NCBI RefSeq assembly: GCF_001753245.1
Contig: NZ_CP017415.1
Location: 3,156,040-3,220,039, forward strand
From: Acidihalobacter yilgarnensis
GTDB taxonomy: Bacteria > Pseudomonadota > Gammaproteobacteria > DSM-5130 > Acidihalobacteraceae
Direction: 5' to 3'
DNA length: 64,000 bases
Shown in pieces: positions 8,637 through 17,095 of this stretch. Within the stretch, counting starts at the first letter, position 1. Each line of letters opens with the position of its first letter. The notes under the pieces were generated by a model. The model ran no database searches, was not told where the DNA came from, and saw only the letters and a list, made by a program, of their open reading frames with translations. The position numbers and the translations under genes are program-made.

Positions 8637-9068
8637 CTAAATACGGAGGCGGAGGGTCGCCAGGTAAAGCGGTGAATGCTTGCTGCCTAAGTCGCTTTCT
8701 ATCGGATCGCGAAGGCGGCGACCCATGAGCGCGCTCAACGACGCAGCCAGCAGAATCAACAAAGCAAAGCAGAGGAAACCAAAACTCACGACACTATAGG
8801 GACTCTTGGGCTCAGTGAACTCGAACAACGCACGGTTATCTTCCATGACCGCGCGGTCAACCGCACTGGCGCGCGTATGTTCTCCATGAGATGTCACGCG
8901 ATCACGGCGCAGCGCGTTTGCATGTACGTGAGCGGAAGGTGGCGCGCCATTCTGGGCGATCGCGGCCAAGGACGCCAAGGCAGGCTTCACAAGCACGAAA
9001 AACAGCAAGACGATGAAAACCGCCCCACCGAGTCTCAGCCACCTGTATTGATCGAAACCTGTAATCAT
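8637..9068 (-). CDS. hypothetical membrane protein upstream of cyc2
   Basis: A 143-residue protein I do not recognise. It has a hydrophobic N-terminal segment (about residues 12-38, possibly an uncleaved signal), a polar central stretch with several His, and a second hydrophobic segment (about residues 93-117) followed by a basic tail. It points the same way as the iron-oxidation operon and lies 247 bp before cyc2. No Shine-Dalgarno precedes the ATG, so the start, and even the gene, is uncertain. The two clear transmembrane segments and an AT-rich upstream region support a real gene. Confidence 0.5.
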   Translation of the reverse strand: MITGFDQYRWLRLGGAVFIVLLFFVLVKPALASLAAIAQNGAPPSAHVHANALRRDRVTSHGEHTRASAVDRAVMEDNRALFEFTEPKSPYSVVSFGFLCFALLILLAASLSALMGRRLRDPIESDLGSKHSPLYLATLRLRI

Positions 9069-9377
9069 GGGTTTTTATGCTAAAGAAACGCCGAATGGCT
9101 TTACTGCCTCGGTCGCGTCCTTGCGTCTCTCCTGACTTTGGTTATCGACTGCCTGGAACCCTTTCGCTCCAGACAACGTGTTTGTAATGTTGCCTGTTTA
9201 CCGTGGTGGCTTTTATATCCCAATAATCTTGCCGATCAAAATCAAAGTTTATGATAAGACCTATCAGTTCATATTATTCTCTGATATATGAATATTATAT
9301 AATTCTCATATAGATACGCGACATCGGCACACCTACGGTACGAGCCGTGTGCGCCGCTTGTTGATAAGTTATTGTTA
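9069..9377. other. AT-rich intergenic region
   Basis: No coding sequence seen. The stretch 9200-9310 is markedly AT-rich (TATATGAATATTATATAATT type) compared with the GC-rich surroundings and is a good place for a promoter serving the minus-strand genes below it. A 7-bp inverted repeat TTGATAA/TTATCAA (9361-9381) overlaps the end of the response-regulator gene. Confidence 0.5.
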
Positions 9378-10574
9378 TCAATATGATTTCAGACGTTCGC
9401 GCATGCGCGACAGGCCATCGTCCAGCCCGAGGTCTAATTGACGATTGCCGAACACCAGCAAAGGGTAAAGCCTGATCATGAGCCGCTTGAGCTGAACACC
9501 GACCTTCGCGGTTTCACCCGCACGCACCAGCACCAAGGCCTCATCGAGTGTTAGCGACTCCTCTTGCGGGAGCATCATGGGCCCCGAATCGGACTCCTGC
9601 TCGAAGATCAGTTGGTCGCCACCTTCCCGCATGCCTCGCTGTAGACGCGATTCCGCGACTTTCAGCACCTCCTCGAATCGCAAGGATTCCGTCAGCGCGG
9701 GGGCGACCAACCCTTCACTGACTGTCATGCGGAACCGGGTTTGTCCGCTTCTATAGCCGGTCTTACGCATGATCTGGTGGATTTTTTCGGCTGTCGCTCG
9801 CGCCGATGCCACGCCTGCACCCAACATCAGCACCGCAAAATCCGCGCGACCGATACGGGCGACCGTGTCCTCGCTTCGCACACAGGAAGCAATGATACGT
9901 GCGATATTGACCATTACCTTCTCGGCAACGCCCTCGCCTTTTTTCTGTTCGAGCACATTGAATCGGTCAATATTAATGCGCAGCAACGATATCGGTGTCG
10001 CATGGCGGATCGCGAATGACAGCAGCTCAGGCCCGTGCTTCATCAGATATTGACGATTGGCCAAGCCCGTCAGGGTGTCGATGGTCGATTCGAGCTCAAG
10101 CGCCTTCGTCGCACGCTGGAGTTTGCGTGTCGTTTGATCGAGGTGCGCATACGAACGCGCGCGGGCGCGTAGCTGGAGGGAATCGAAGGGCTTGGTAATG
10201 AAGTCGGTCGCGCCCAGGTGCATCGCGCGGCGCTGCATGCGCTCATCATCCGTATGCCCGGTGATGATAATCACCGGCAGCTGATTGATGCGGGGGTGAA
10301 CCGATTCGCGAATCAAACGCAGCAGCTGAAAACCGTTCATCGCCGGCATCATCAGGTCGGTGAACACCACCTGAATACTCGCGTCGCTGCTGATGATATC
10401 CCAGGCAGCATCGCCATCGTTGGCCTCGACCACCTCGAAATCGCCGGCCAGCAGGCGGCTCATCGCCAAGCACATCGTCGGAGAGTCGTCGACGATCAGG
10501 ATACGTGGCCGCTGCAATGCCACGTCATCGGGGACGCCGGCCGTGGGGCGCCTCAACGGTACTGCTTGCGACAT
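9378..10574 (-). CDS. response regulator with degenerate GGDEF domain
   Basis: PleD-like protein of 398 residues: a receiver domain (about residues 20-140) with the acidic pair in ILIVDDSPTM, the phospho-acceptor Asp in FTDLMMP and the conserved Lys in TKPFD; a short helical linker; and a GGDEF-fold domain starting at STIDTLTGLANR. The catalytic signature is IGRADFAVL instead of GGDEF, so cyclic-di-GMP synthesis is unlikely, and the domain may instead bind nucleotide or partner proteins. I chose the ATG at 10574 because GGGAGG lies 5 nt upstream; a second in-frame ATG exists at 10589. It stands alone, 54 bp after typA in the same direction, with no adjacent histidine kinase. Confidence 0.88.
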   Translation of the reverse strand: MSQAVPLRRPTAGVPDDVALQRPRILIVDDSPTMCLAMSRLLAGDFEVVEANDGDAAWDIISSDASIQVVFTDLMMPAMNGFQLLRLIRESVHPRINQLPVIIITGHTDDERMQRRAMHLGATDFITKPFDSLQLRARARSYAHLDQTTRKLQRATKALELESTIDTLTGLANRQYLMKHGPELLSFAIRHATPISLLRINIDRFNVLEQKKGEGVAEKVMVNIARIIASCVRSEDTVARIGRADFAVLMLGAGVASARATAEKIHQIMRKTGYRSGQTRFRMTVSEGLVAPALTESLRFEEVLKVAESRLQRGMREGGDQLIFEQESDSGPMMLPQEESLTLDEALVLVRAGETAKVGVQLKRLMIRLYPLLVFGNRQLDLGLDDGLSRMRERLKSY

Positions 10575-10628
10575 GCATACCTCCCGCAAACCTTGTGGGG
10601 ATTACGGGGAGGCCGGATCAGACTACGA

Positions 10629-12446
10629 TCAGGCCGTCGCCCGTGCCGACCGCTTGCGCTCGTGTTCCAACAGGAACTTCTTGCGCATGCGAATATGATG
10701 CGGCGTCACTTCGACCAACTCGTCGTCGTCGATGAATTCCAGTGCCTGCTCCAGCGTCATGCGGATAGGCGGTGTCAACAGGATGTTCTCGTCGGTACCT
10801 GCGGCGCGGATGTTCGTCAGCTGCTTGGCCTTGAGCGGGTTTACCACGAGATCGTTCTCGCGGGAATGGATACCCACGATCATACCTTCATAGACTTCTT
10901 CGCCGGGACCGATAAACAAGCGTCCACGCTCCTGCAGGCTGAACAGTGCGTAACCGAGTGCCTTACCCGCACCATTGGCGATCAATACGCCATTGATACG
11001 CTGACCGAACTCACCGCGCTTGATCGGTGCGTAATGATCGAACACGTTATATAGCAGACCCGTACCCTGAGTTGCGGTCAGAAATTCGGTACGGAAACCG
11101 ATCAAGCCACGCGCTGGAATCAGGTAGTCGAGGCGTACACGTCCCTGACCGTCTGGGACCATATTCTTGAGATCGCCACCACGCTCACCGAGTTTCTGCA
11201 TCACGGTGCCCTGGTGATCATCCTCGACGTCGACGGTCAATTGCTCATAAGGCTCTTCGCGGACACCATCAACCTCGCGCACGATGACCTCTGGGCGCGA
11301 AACGCCGACTTCGTAGCCCTCTCGACGCATATTTTCGATGAGCACGGATAGATGCAACTCGCCACGCCCGGAAACCTTGAATTTATCCGGATCATCCGCT
11401 TCCTCAACGCGTAGCGCGACGTTATGTACGAGCTCGCGCGTCAAACGCTCACGGATCTGGCGGCTGGTCACGTACTTGCCATCGCGGCCAGCGAACGGTG
11501 AGGTATTCACCTGGAAGGTCATGCTTACCGTGGGCTCGTCCACGGTCAACGGCGGCAACGCCTCGGCATGGCCAGGCGCACACAAGGTATCCGAAATATT
11601 GAGCGGATCGAGCCCGGTGAAGGCGATAATGTCGCCGGCCTCGGCCTCGGGCACCTCGACGCGCTCAAGTCCATGAAAACCGAGTACCTGCAACACGCGG
11701 CCATTGCGCCGATTACCTTCGCGATCCACCACCACCACCGTGGTGTTGGTCTTGATGCGACCGCGCGCAATCCGCGCAATACCGATCACGCCGACGTAGC
11801 TGTTGTAGTCCAACGAGCTAACCTGCAGCTGCAGCGGTCCTTCCGGGTCGACCTCGGGCGGCTGTACATGCTCGACAATCGCCTGGAACAGCGGGTCCAT
11901 ATTGCCCTCGCGCACATCCGCACTCATGCCCGCATAACCATGCAGCGCCGAAGCGAAGAGGACCGGGAAGTCGAGTTGCTCGTCGGTCGCGCCGAGACGA
12001 TCGAACAAATCGAAGGTCTGGTCGACCACCCAGTCCGGGCGGGCGCCAGGCCGATCGACCTTATTGATCACCACGATCGGGCGCAGGCCCTGCGCCAGCG
12101 CCTTCTGAGTCACGAAACGCGTCTGCGGCATCGGCCCATCCACGGCGTCGACCAACAGCAATACGGAATCGACCATCGACATCACGCGCTCGACTTCGCC
12201 GCCGAAATCGGCGTGGCCGGGTGTATCGACGATGTTGATGTGATATCCCTGCCAATCGATGGCGGTATTCTTGGCGAGGATGGTGATCCCTCGCTCTTTT
12301 TCCAGGTCGTTGGAGTCCATGATCCGCTCCACGAGCTCCGCACGGGCGTCGAATGTGCCGGACTGCCGCAACAGCTTGTCCACCAGGGTGGTCTTGCCGT
12401 GGTCGACGTGAGCGATGATCGCGATATTACGAATAGAGCGGGTCAT
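10629..12446 (-). CDS. typA: ribosome-associated GTPase TypA/BipA
   Basis: Translational GTPase that binds the 70S/50S ribosome and supports 50S assembly and stress or low-temperature growth. The 605-residue protein starts with the G1 motif [10 protein letters not shown], has switch I/G2 in ERGITI, G3 in DTPGH, G4 in NKVDRP and G5 in FASAL, followed by the EF-G-like domains II, III and V and the TypA-specific C-terminal domain. Length is normal. No clear Shine-Dalgarno precedes the ATG at 12446. It is divergent from the truncated haemoglobin gene. Confidence 0.97.
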   Translation of the reverse strand: MTRSIRNIAIIAHVDHGKTTLVDKLLRQSGTFDARAELVERIMDSNDLEKERGITILAKNTAIDWQGYHINIVDTPGHADFGGEVERVMSMVDSVLLLVDAVDGPMPQTRFVTQKALAQGLRPIVVINKVDRPGARPDWVVDQTFDLFDRLGATDEQLDFPVLFASALHGYAGMSADVREGNMDPLFQAIVEHVQPPEVDPEGPLQLQVSSLDYNSYVGVIGIARIARGRIKTNTTVVVVDREGNRRNGRVLQVLGFHGLERVEVPEAEAGDIIAFTGLDPLNISDTLCAPGHAEALPPLTVDEPTVSMTFQVNTSPFAGRDGKYVTSRQIRERLTRELVHNVALRVEEADDPDKFKVSGRGELHLSVLIENMRREGYEVGVSRPEVIVREVDGVREEPYEQLTVDVEDDHQGTVMQKLGERGGDLKNMVPDGQGRVRLDYLIPARGLIGFRTEFLTATQGTGLLYNVFDHYAPIKRGEFGQRINGVLIANGAGKALGYALFSLQERGRLFIGPGEEVYEGMIVGIHSRENDLVVNPLKAKQLTNIRAAGTDENILLTPPIRMTLEQALEFIDDDELVEVTPHHIRMRKKFLLEHERKRSARATA

Positions 12447-12553
12447 AGTGCTTGTATGGTACGGTTATCCAAGGGCCCGCAATTGTATCTGGAAACCTTG
12501 CGCGGCGCATGCAAATCCTCAACTTTCGATCCGCACAAGCCAAATTCGCCGTC

Positions 12554-12955
12554 ATGTCCCAATCCAATCTCCCTATCGCATCTCCCTACGAGCGCCTGGG
12601 TGGCGAGGCTGCCCTGCGCCGGCTGGTGAATCGTTTCTACACCCTGATGGACACGCTGCCGGAGGCGCAAGAGATCCGTGGGCTGCACCCACAGAGACTT
12701 GCCGATTCGGAGGAAAAGTTGTTCAAGTTCCTGTCAGGCTGGCTCGGCGGCCCGCCGCTCTACGTCGAGGAATACGGCCATCCCATGTTGCGGCGGCGCC
12801 ATCTGCCCTTCGCCATCGGCCGCCGCGAACGCGATCAGTGGATGCTGTGCATGGACCGCGCACTCGCCGAACAGGGACTGGAGCACGCGCTCGTTATTTC
12901 GCTGCGAGAAGCGCTAATGCGCACCGCCGACCATATGCGCAACCAATCCGACTGA
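12554..12955 (+). CDS. truncated haemoglobin (group II type)
   Basis: Small haem protein of 133 residues with the YERLGGEAALRRLVNRFYTLMD start, the W/G-rich central LSGWLGGPPLYVEEYGHP and the proximal-His segment RRRHLPFAIG, as in group II (trHbO/YjbI-like) globins. These bind O2 or NO and often work in oxidative or nitrosative stress or assist oxidases. I prefer the ATG at 12554 because the globin homology begins only about 10 residues later; the open frame extends upstream to 12452 but there overlaps the typA start region. Divergent from typA, convergent with the hemerythrin gene. Confidence 0.9.
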   Translation: MSQSNLPIASPYERLGGEAALRRLVNRFYTLMDTLPEAQEIRGLHPQRLADSEEKLFKFLSGWLGGPPLYVEEYGHPMLRRRHLPFAIGRRERDQWMLCMDRALAEQGLEHALVISLREALMRTADHMRNQSD

Positions 12956-12970
12956 TCGCGAATCCAGTAC

Positions 12971-13702
12971 TCAGGCAATGCCGACCGAGGCCGCCGCCTC
13001 GTCGCCCGCGGTCACCAGCGCCTGCGCCCGCGGGAACAGTTCGTCGGCAATCGCAGGCTCATGACGCAGCGCCCGCATCCAGTGCGGGAACAAATTGGTC
13101 TCTTCTCGCCACTCGTGCTTGGCCAGTTGCCCGGAAATGATGGCGAAAAAGGGGGCGAGCATACCGGCATCGTCCAGGCCTTCATCGAGCATCTCCTCGA
13201 TCATGACCGTGTGCTCGATAATCGCTTCATGTTCATGCAGCATGATGGACGTCGGATCGTCGCCACGCGGCGAGCGTGGCAGCGACAGCGCGGGCACCAC
13301 GATCTCGTTTTCTGTCTCCACGTGGCGCCTAAGACAGGCTGCAAACACCCGGAAACTCGGCAATGCGGCAGCCATATCTCCTGCATTGCTGCGGTGTAAC
13401 GCCGTCGCGAACAGATGATCTACACGCACGTGATCGCGGGTCAACAAATCTACGAGATCGCTCGCGGCCACGTCTTCGCGGCGTCGGACCCGCACGCGCC
13501 ACGCCGGTGGGCCGGCCTCGGTAACGTCCCAGTAAATGCCGTTACGCAGTTCCAATGTCAGGGCATCGAGCAAAATACGCGGGTCGTCGTAGGTCACCAC
13601 GACCGCCGCGTCGCCACGGGCGAGACCGCGCAGCTGCCCCAGCAGATAATGATGTTCGGTCTGCCCACCGCGCGCGGCGAGGTCGATCAGTTGCATGTTC
13701 AT
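12971..13702 (-). CDS. DUF2249-like plus hemerythrin HHE-domain protein
   Basis: Two-part protein of 243 residues. The N-terminal about 75 residues resemble the DUF2249/TusA-like module often joined to hemerythrins. The rest is a four-helix HHE cation-binding domain with the di-iron ligand pattern DHVRVDHLF, RRHVETENE, HEHEAIIEHT and KHEWREETNLFPHW. Such proteins bind O2 or NO, or repair iron-sulfur clusters. The ATG at 13702 has AGGAGG 5 nt upstream, so the much longer upstream open frame is not used. It is followed by the SirB2-like gene on its 5' side, same strand. Confidence 0.87.
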   Translation of the reverse strand: MNMQLIDLAARGGQTEHHYLLGQLRGLARGDAAVVVTYDDPRILLDALTLELRNGIYWDVTEAGPPAWRVRVRRREDVAASDLVDLLTRDHVRVDHLFATALHRSNAGDMAAALPSFRVFAACLRRHVETENEIVVPALSLPRSPRGDDPTSIMLHEHEAIIEHTVMIEEMLDEGLDDAGMLAPFFAIISGQLAKHEWREETNLFPHWMRALRHEPAIADELFPRAQALVTAGDEAAASVGIA

Positions 13703-13710
13703 GCTGCCTC

Positions 13711-14091
13711 CTATCCAGGTAGGAAGGGCATGGGCCGATGAGTCAGCGCCACGCTCAATATATATATGAATACCCCCAACGCACCGCACCAAGCCATCGT
13801 GCGGACGGTACGCGTCCGCCCATAACGCAGCGCTACCGCACCCAGGCCGATGTAAGCCAACACACCGCTCAACTTGGCCGCAAACCAAGCATGCTGCAAC
13901 GGCGACAGACGCAGGCGGAATGCCAGCCACAAACCGCTGAGCAGCAACACGGTATCAATCACGTGTGGTAGCACGCGCGTCAGGGGCGCACGCAGTTTCG
14001 GCGAGCTGCGGATCATCCACACGCCGCGCGCGATGAAACCCGTCAGCGACAGCATCGCGCTAGTGAGGTGTACCTTCAACAACCAGTCCAC
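13711..14091 (-). CDS. SirB2-family membrane protein
   Basis: About 126 residues with four transmembrane segments and the family start pattern DWLLKVHLTSAMLSLTGF. SirB2 proteins are inner-membrane proteins of unclear function, often near redox or assembly genes. I chose the GTG at 14091, since GGAGG precedes it and the family begins at the DWLLK segment; another GTG lies at 14097. It lies between ureG (44 bp upstream) and the hemerythrin gene (8 bp downstream) and may be cotranscribed with both. Confidence 0.8.
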   Translation of the reverse strand: MDWLLKVHLTSAMLSLTGFIARGVWMIRSSPKLRAPLTRVLPHVIDTVLLLSGLWLAFRLRLSPLQHAWFAAKLSGVLAYIGLGAVALRYGRTRTVRTMAWCGALGVFIYILSVALTHRPMPFLPG

Positions 14092-14134
14092 GGTCACGCT
14101 CTCCTCCCATGAAGTCTGCACGCGCATCAATGGC

Positions 14135-14749
14135 TCAAGCCAACATGCCACGCGTCTCGATGAAATCGGCGATCGCTGCCACGCCCTCACCGGCCCGGAT
14201 ATTGGTGAATACGAATGGGCGCTCGCCACGCATCCGACGCGCGTCGCGATCCATTACCTCCAGCGAAGCCCCGACGTGCGGTGCGAGATCGATCTTGTTG
14301 ATCACCAGCAGGTCAGATTTGGTGATACCGGGCCCGCCCTTGCGCGGAATCTTGTCGCCGGCGGATACGTCAATCACATAGATCGTCAGGTCCGAAAGTT
14401 CGGGGCTGAAGGTCGCACTGAGATTGTCGCCACCGCTCTCAACAAATACCACATCAAGCCCCGCGATGCGTCCGACCAGATCACGCACGGCGGCAAGATT
14501 CATCGAAGCATCCTCACGAATGGCCGTATGCGGGCACCCGCCCGTCTCCACGCCGACGATGCGCTCGACCGGCAAGGCGTCGTGACGGATGAGAAATTCG
14601 GCATCCTCGCGGGTATAAATATCGTTGGTGACCACCGCCAGTTCGTAGCGGTCGCGCAGGTGCTTGCACAAGGCTTCGACCAGTGCCGTCTTGCCCGAGC
14701 CGACCGGGCCGCCGATACCCACACGCAATACCGCCGAATCCGTTTTCAC
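14135..14749 (-). CDS. ureG: urease accessory GTPase UreG
   Basis: SIMIBI-class GTPase that powers nickel delivery to urease. The 204 residues contain the P-loop GGPVGSGKT (about residues 13-21), the nickel-binding CPH motif in GGCPHTAIR, switch region VESGGDNL, and the base-recognition NKIDL. Length and motifs are complete. The order ureE-ureF-ureG is the usual one, but no ureA, ureB, ureC or ureD is in the window. The partner enzyme could be a urease encoded elsewhere or another nickel enzyme such as the guanidine hydrolase at 54-55 kb. Confidence 0.96.
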   Translation of the reverse strand: MKTDSAVLRVGIGGPVGSGKTALVEALCKHLRDRYELAVVTNDIYTREDAEFLIRHDALPVERIVGVETGGCPHTAIREDASMNLAAVRDLVGRIAGLDVVFVESGGDNLSATFSPELSDLTIYVIDVSAGDKIPRKGGPGITKSDLLVINKIDLAPHVGASLEVMDRDARRMRGERPFVFTNIRAGEGVAAIADFIETRGMLA

Positions 14750-14767
14750 TCCAATGTCCTCACCAAT

Positions 14768-15454
14768 TCATGACCGGAACAGACGTGAATATTGACGCGC
14801 ATGTGCCGTACTGGCGAGCGCGTAACCAGGGGCCGAGCGACCCAGCGCTTCGTCGGGCAGGGACAGGGCAAGGTCTATGTGGCCCGACAGGCCCACGATC
14901 ACACCGCTCAACATTCGCTGGCCGGCAGATTGCCCCAACGGCACCAGTTTAATTGCCGCCGCGACCTGATTTTCAGCCCAAGTCCACGCATAGCCTAACA
15001 CCGCCTGACGCGCCGGAATCCGCCAATGCGATGCTGCCAACGCAAACAGCGTCGCAAAGGCGACCGGGCGGCGTTTCAGCCATTCATCGGCCTCGGAAAC
15101 GCCAAGCCCGACGAGCACGTGCGCCAACGCGCCGCCGAGCTGACAGTCTTCCTCGCGCAGCTCGGCAGTTTCGCGCAAGGCATACAACACATCCGTCCAG
15201 CGGGATACCGACGCGACGTCGCCCGCCGCCCAAGCAGCCTGAAGCCGGGCCAACAGGGGCAGGTCGGCATGGGCCATGCCATGCGCGAGCACGCCATCGA
15301 TCCACTGGGCAGCAGTCGCCTCATCATGCACCCAGCCCGCCTCTACGGCAGCCTCCAGGCCTTGCGAATAGGCGTAGGCACCGACTGGCAGCGCCGGACT
15401 CACCAGTTGCATCAACCGCAGCAGGGCAAGATCGCCCATGCCTTCAGCGTTCAT
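14768..15454 (-). CDS. ureF: urease accessory protein UreF
   Basis: All-helical GTPase-regulating protein that joins UreG with UreD/UreH on apo-urease. The start of homology, [26 protein letters not shown], and the C-terminal [37 protein letters not shown] match the family. The start is uncertain: ATGs lie at 15454 and 15439, both at or over the end of ureE, suggesting translational coupling; an upstream in-frame extension to 15553 overlaps ureE and is probably not used. No ureD was found beside it, although UreF normally acts with UreD. Confidence 0.93.
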   Translation of the reverse strand: MNAEGMGDLALLRLMQLVSPALPVGAYAYSQGLEAAVEAGWVHDEATAAQWIDGVLAHGMAHADLPLLARLQAAWAAGDVASVSRWTDVLYALRETAELREEDCQLGGALAHVLVGLGVSEADEWLKRRPVAFATLFALAASHWRIPARQAVLGYAWTWAENQVAAAIKLVPLGQSAGQRMLSGVIVGLSGHIDLALSLPDEALGRSAPGYALASTAHARQYSRLFRS

Positions 15455-15938
15455 GCGCTTGATCGTGGGCATGCGCATGATCATGGTCATGACCATGCGC
15501 AGGTCCGCCCCCGTAGGCTCCCGCCTCCGGTTCGAAGGGGGACTGTTCGACATTCACCACGAGTCCCAGTCCGCGCACCATGTCGTCAAGAACGTAATCG
15601 TGCGCATACCGCAGCCAGTCGGTCGCGATCTGGAGCGGCACATGACGATTGCCAAGATGATACGCCGCGCGTAGTAGATCCAGGGCATCGCTCGCATGCA
15701 CGGTGGACACCGTCTCCGGCGAGGCGCGCACCTCGATCACGCGGCCATCGGCCGTGCGCAGACAGTCACCGTGGCGCAGTACCCGCCCGCGCGGCAAAAA
15801 CAGGCCGACCTCCTCGCCATCGTCAAGCCGGGCACGTAAACGGCTACGCTGACGCAGCTCGAAGGGCAGTGTCAGGCTGGCATCCGGCACGGCACCGGCC
15901 GCGGCCATGGACTCGATTCGGATCAGTTCCGCAGACAT
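15444..15938 (-). CDS. ureE: urease nickel metallochaperone UreE
   Basis: Nickel-binding dimer that hands Ni(II) to UreG. About 164 residues: an N-terminal peptide-binding-like domain, a central metal-binding domain with [13 protein letters not shown] holding the interface His, and a C-terminal His/Asp tail ([15 protein letters not shown]) typical of nickel-storing UreE proteins. The ATG at 15938 has GGAG 6 nt upstream; longer in-frame starts lack support. It is the first gene of the ureEFG group and is divergent from a decayed hydantoinase gene where urease structural genes would normally stand. Confidence 0.95.
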   Translation of the reverse strand: MSAELIRIESMAAAGAVPDASLTLPFELRQRSRLRARLDDGEEVGLFLPRGRVLRHGDCLRTADGRVIEVRASPETVSTVHASDALDLLRAAYHLGNRHVPLQIATDWLRYAHDYVLDDMVRGLGLVVNVEQSPFEPEAGAYGGGPAHGHDHDHAHAHDQAHER

Positions 15939-16363
15939 CGCGCACTCCATAGGACACCGGGCGTGACAGCTTATCGGAGGCTCGCACGAATGTGTACGGC
16001 TTCCCCGTGGTGGTGCGCTCTGTGCACGCCACGCCTGTCCCCGGCCGGCCAACAAGTCCCCGCCAAAGTCCTCGGGCTATAAGGCGACATATCCAAGACA
16101 ACGCGGAAGCCGCCGTGCGCGCGCTGCACAAACGCCTGCCAGAAGGCCGGCGCGCACATCGCCGTAGCCGTCTCCATCGACCATTCACGGGGTGAGACGA
16201 CTGCCGATTCACCAGCAACTCGTCGCCGCGCGAGTACAACTTCAACACCCCATGACCGCCGCCAGCGCCGCCATACTCTGCATTAGCTGCGCACCCTGAT
16301 CGAACAAGATATTCCATTCAATGACGGCGGCCGCAAATCGATTCACCTCATCGTGCCGCACAG

Positions 16364-16384
16364 CTCCCTGCTCCCTGCTCCCTG
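16364..16384 (+). repeat. 7-bp tandem repeat (CTCCCTG x3) inside the HyuB remnant
   Basis: Three perfect head-to-tail copies of CTCCCTG. They fall exactly where the HyuB reading frame breaks between the IVPHSSLL and PASPAAV segments, as expected from slipped-strand expansion in an unconstrained gene. Confidence 0.9.
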
Positions 16385-16519
16385 CTCGCGCCCGCGTCAC
16401 CCGCTGCGGTCGCCGCCGGCAACGTCAAGATCAGTCGAGTCGTACGCCGCCTGCGCCTGCTCTCCAACCGCCGCAATACCGAGCCCTTTGGGCTGGCAGG
16501 CGGCGCACCATGTCAACCC

Positions 16520-16564
16520 GGCATCACCGGCATCACCGGCATCACCGGCATCACCGGCATCAAT
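16520..16564 (+). repeat. 9-bp tandem repeat (GGCATCACC x4 plus GGCATCAAT)
   Basis: Four perfect copies of GGCATCACC and a fifth diverged copy. In the HyuB frame they encode repeated Gly-Ile-Thr after the LAGGAPCQPG segment, where the family has a short loop. The unit length is a multiple of three, so it does not itself break the frame. Confidence 0.92.
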
Positions 16565-16934
16565 CATCTGATCCGCGCCAACGGTCGCGAGGAAGATCTA
16601 GACGCCTACAGCCAGCGCGAAACCATGGCTGGCAACCTGTTGATTGTCGAGACTCCCGGTGGCGGAGGTTACGACGCCTCCTGAGGGTGAAGCCGGGTCG
16701 CGGGATGCACCGGGGCGAGGCGCCTCACCGAACATACGCCCCGCAGCGAGGCACTCTCCGCGTCATAACGACGTTGTCACCAACCTCGCGGACACAACCT
16801 ATCCACATGAAATAAAAAGGATAAGTTGAAAAAATTCGGGGCCAATCAACTTCTGGCACCAATTGTGCTCAATCACCCAAAATCGAAACACCGGGAATCG
16901 ACACACGAATTTTTATCTGAAAACACGGATTTAA

Positions 16935-17060
16935 AGGCGACTAGGGTTCCGCCCGAAAACTGGGGTCTGGACCGAGAGTCACCGGCTCCGGCTGCGGAGC
17001 TACACGGCGGGATAAAAGCCCGGGAGAGCGAATACGGTTGTATTCCTCCCCGGGCTTTTT
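16935..17060 (+). ncRNA. guanidine-I (ykkC) riboswitch with terminator
   Basis: Shows the conserved ykkC core in order: GCGACTAGGGTTCCG, CTGGACCGAGAG, then TACACGGCGGGATAAAAGCCCGGGAGA. The 3' part overlaps an intrinsic terminator: AGCCCGGGAG from 17017 pairs with CTCCCCGGGCT, followed by TTTTTG near 17060. Guanidine binding should hold the aptamer and prevent the terminator, so the operon is switched on by guanidine. It lies 36 bp before the binding-protein gene. A second copy of the same architecture stands at 51119-51250. Class assignment is by consensus recall, not a covariance search. Confidence 0.9.
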
Positions 17061-17095
17061 GTTTTTTGGCTGCGCCAATACTCAGGAGAACGGGC

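Larger units (their letters stand above)
16088..16684 (+). pseudogene. decayed hydantoinase B / oxoprolinase (HyuB) 3' remnant
   Basis: In shifting plus-strand frames the segment reads like the second half of HyuB, the subunit of ATP-dependent N-methylhydantoinase/oxoprolinase. In order: IQDNAEAAVRALHKRLPEG, AHIAVAVSIDHSRGETTAD, SPREYNFNTP, RTLIEQDIPFNDGG, IVPHSSLL, PASPAAVAAGNVKISRVV, then after an internal deletion of roughly 130 residues LLSNRRNTEPFGLAGG and finally NLLIVETPGGGGYDAS and a stop. At least three frame changes and a missing 5' half show that it is dead. Two short tandem repeats have expanded within it. It lies directly upstream of the guanidine-riboswitch operon and runs in its direction. 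Confidence 0.78.

Noticed and set aside
15844-16317. Minus-strand ORF of 157 codons upstream of ureE, possibly UreD or a urease subunit
   Set aside because: Its translation is Arg/Cys-rich with no UreD or urease motif; the plus strand of the same DNA reads as HyuB fragments, so it is a shadow.
16520-16564. Tandem repeats as a CRISPR array
   Set aside because: Nine-base units without spacers; a simple repeat expansion.
16826-17095. Upstream in-frame extension of the binding-protein gene
   Set aside because: It passes through the guanidine riboswitch and its terminator; the signal peptide and Shine-Dalgarno support the start at 17096.
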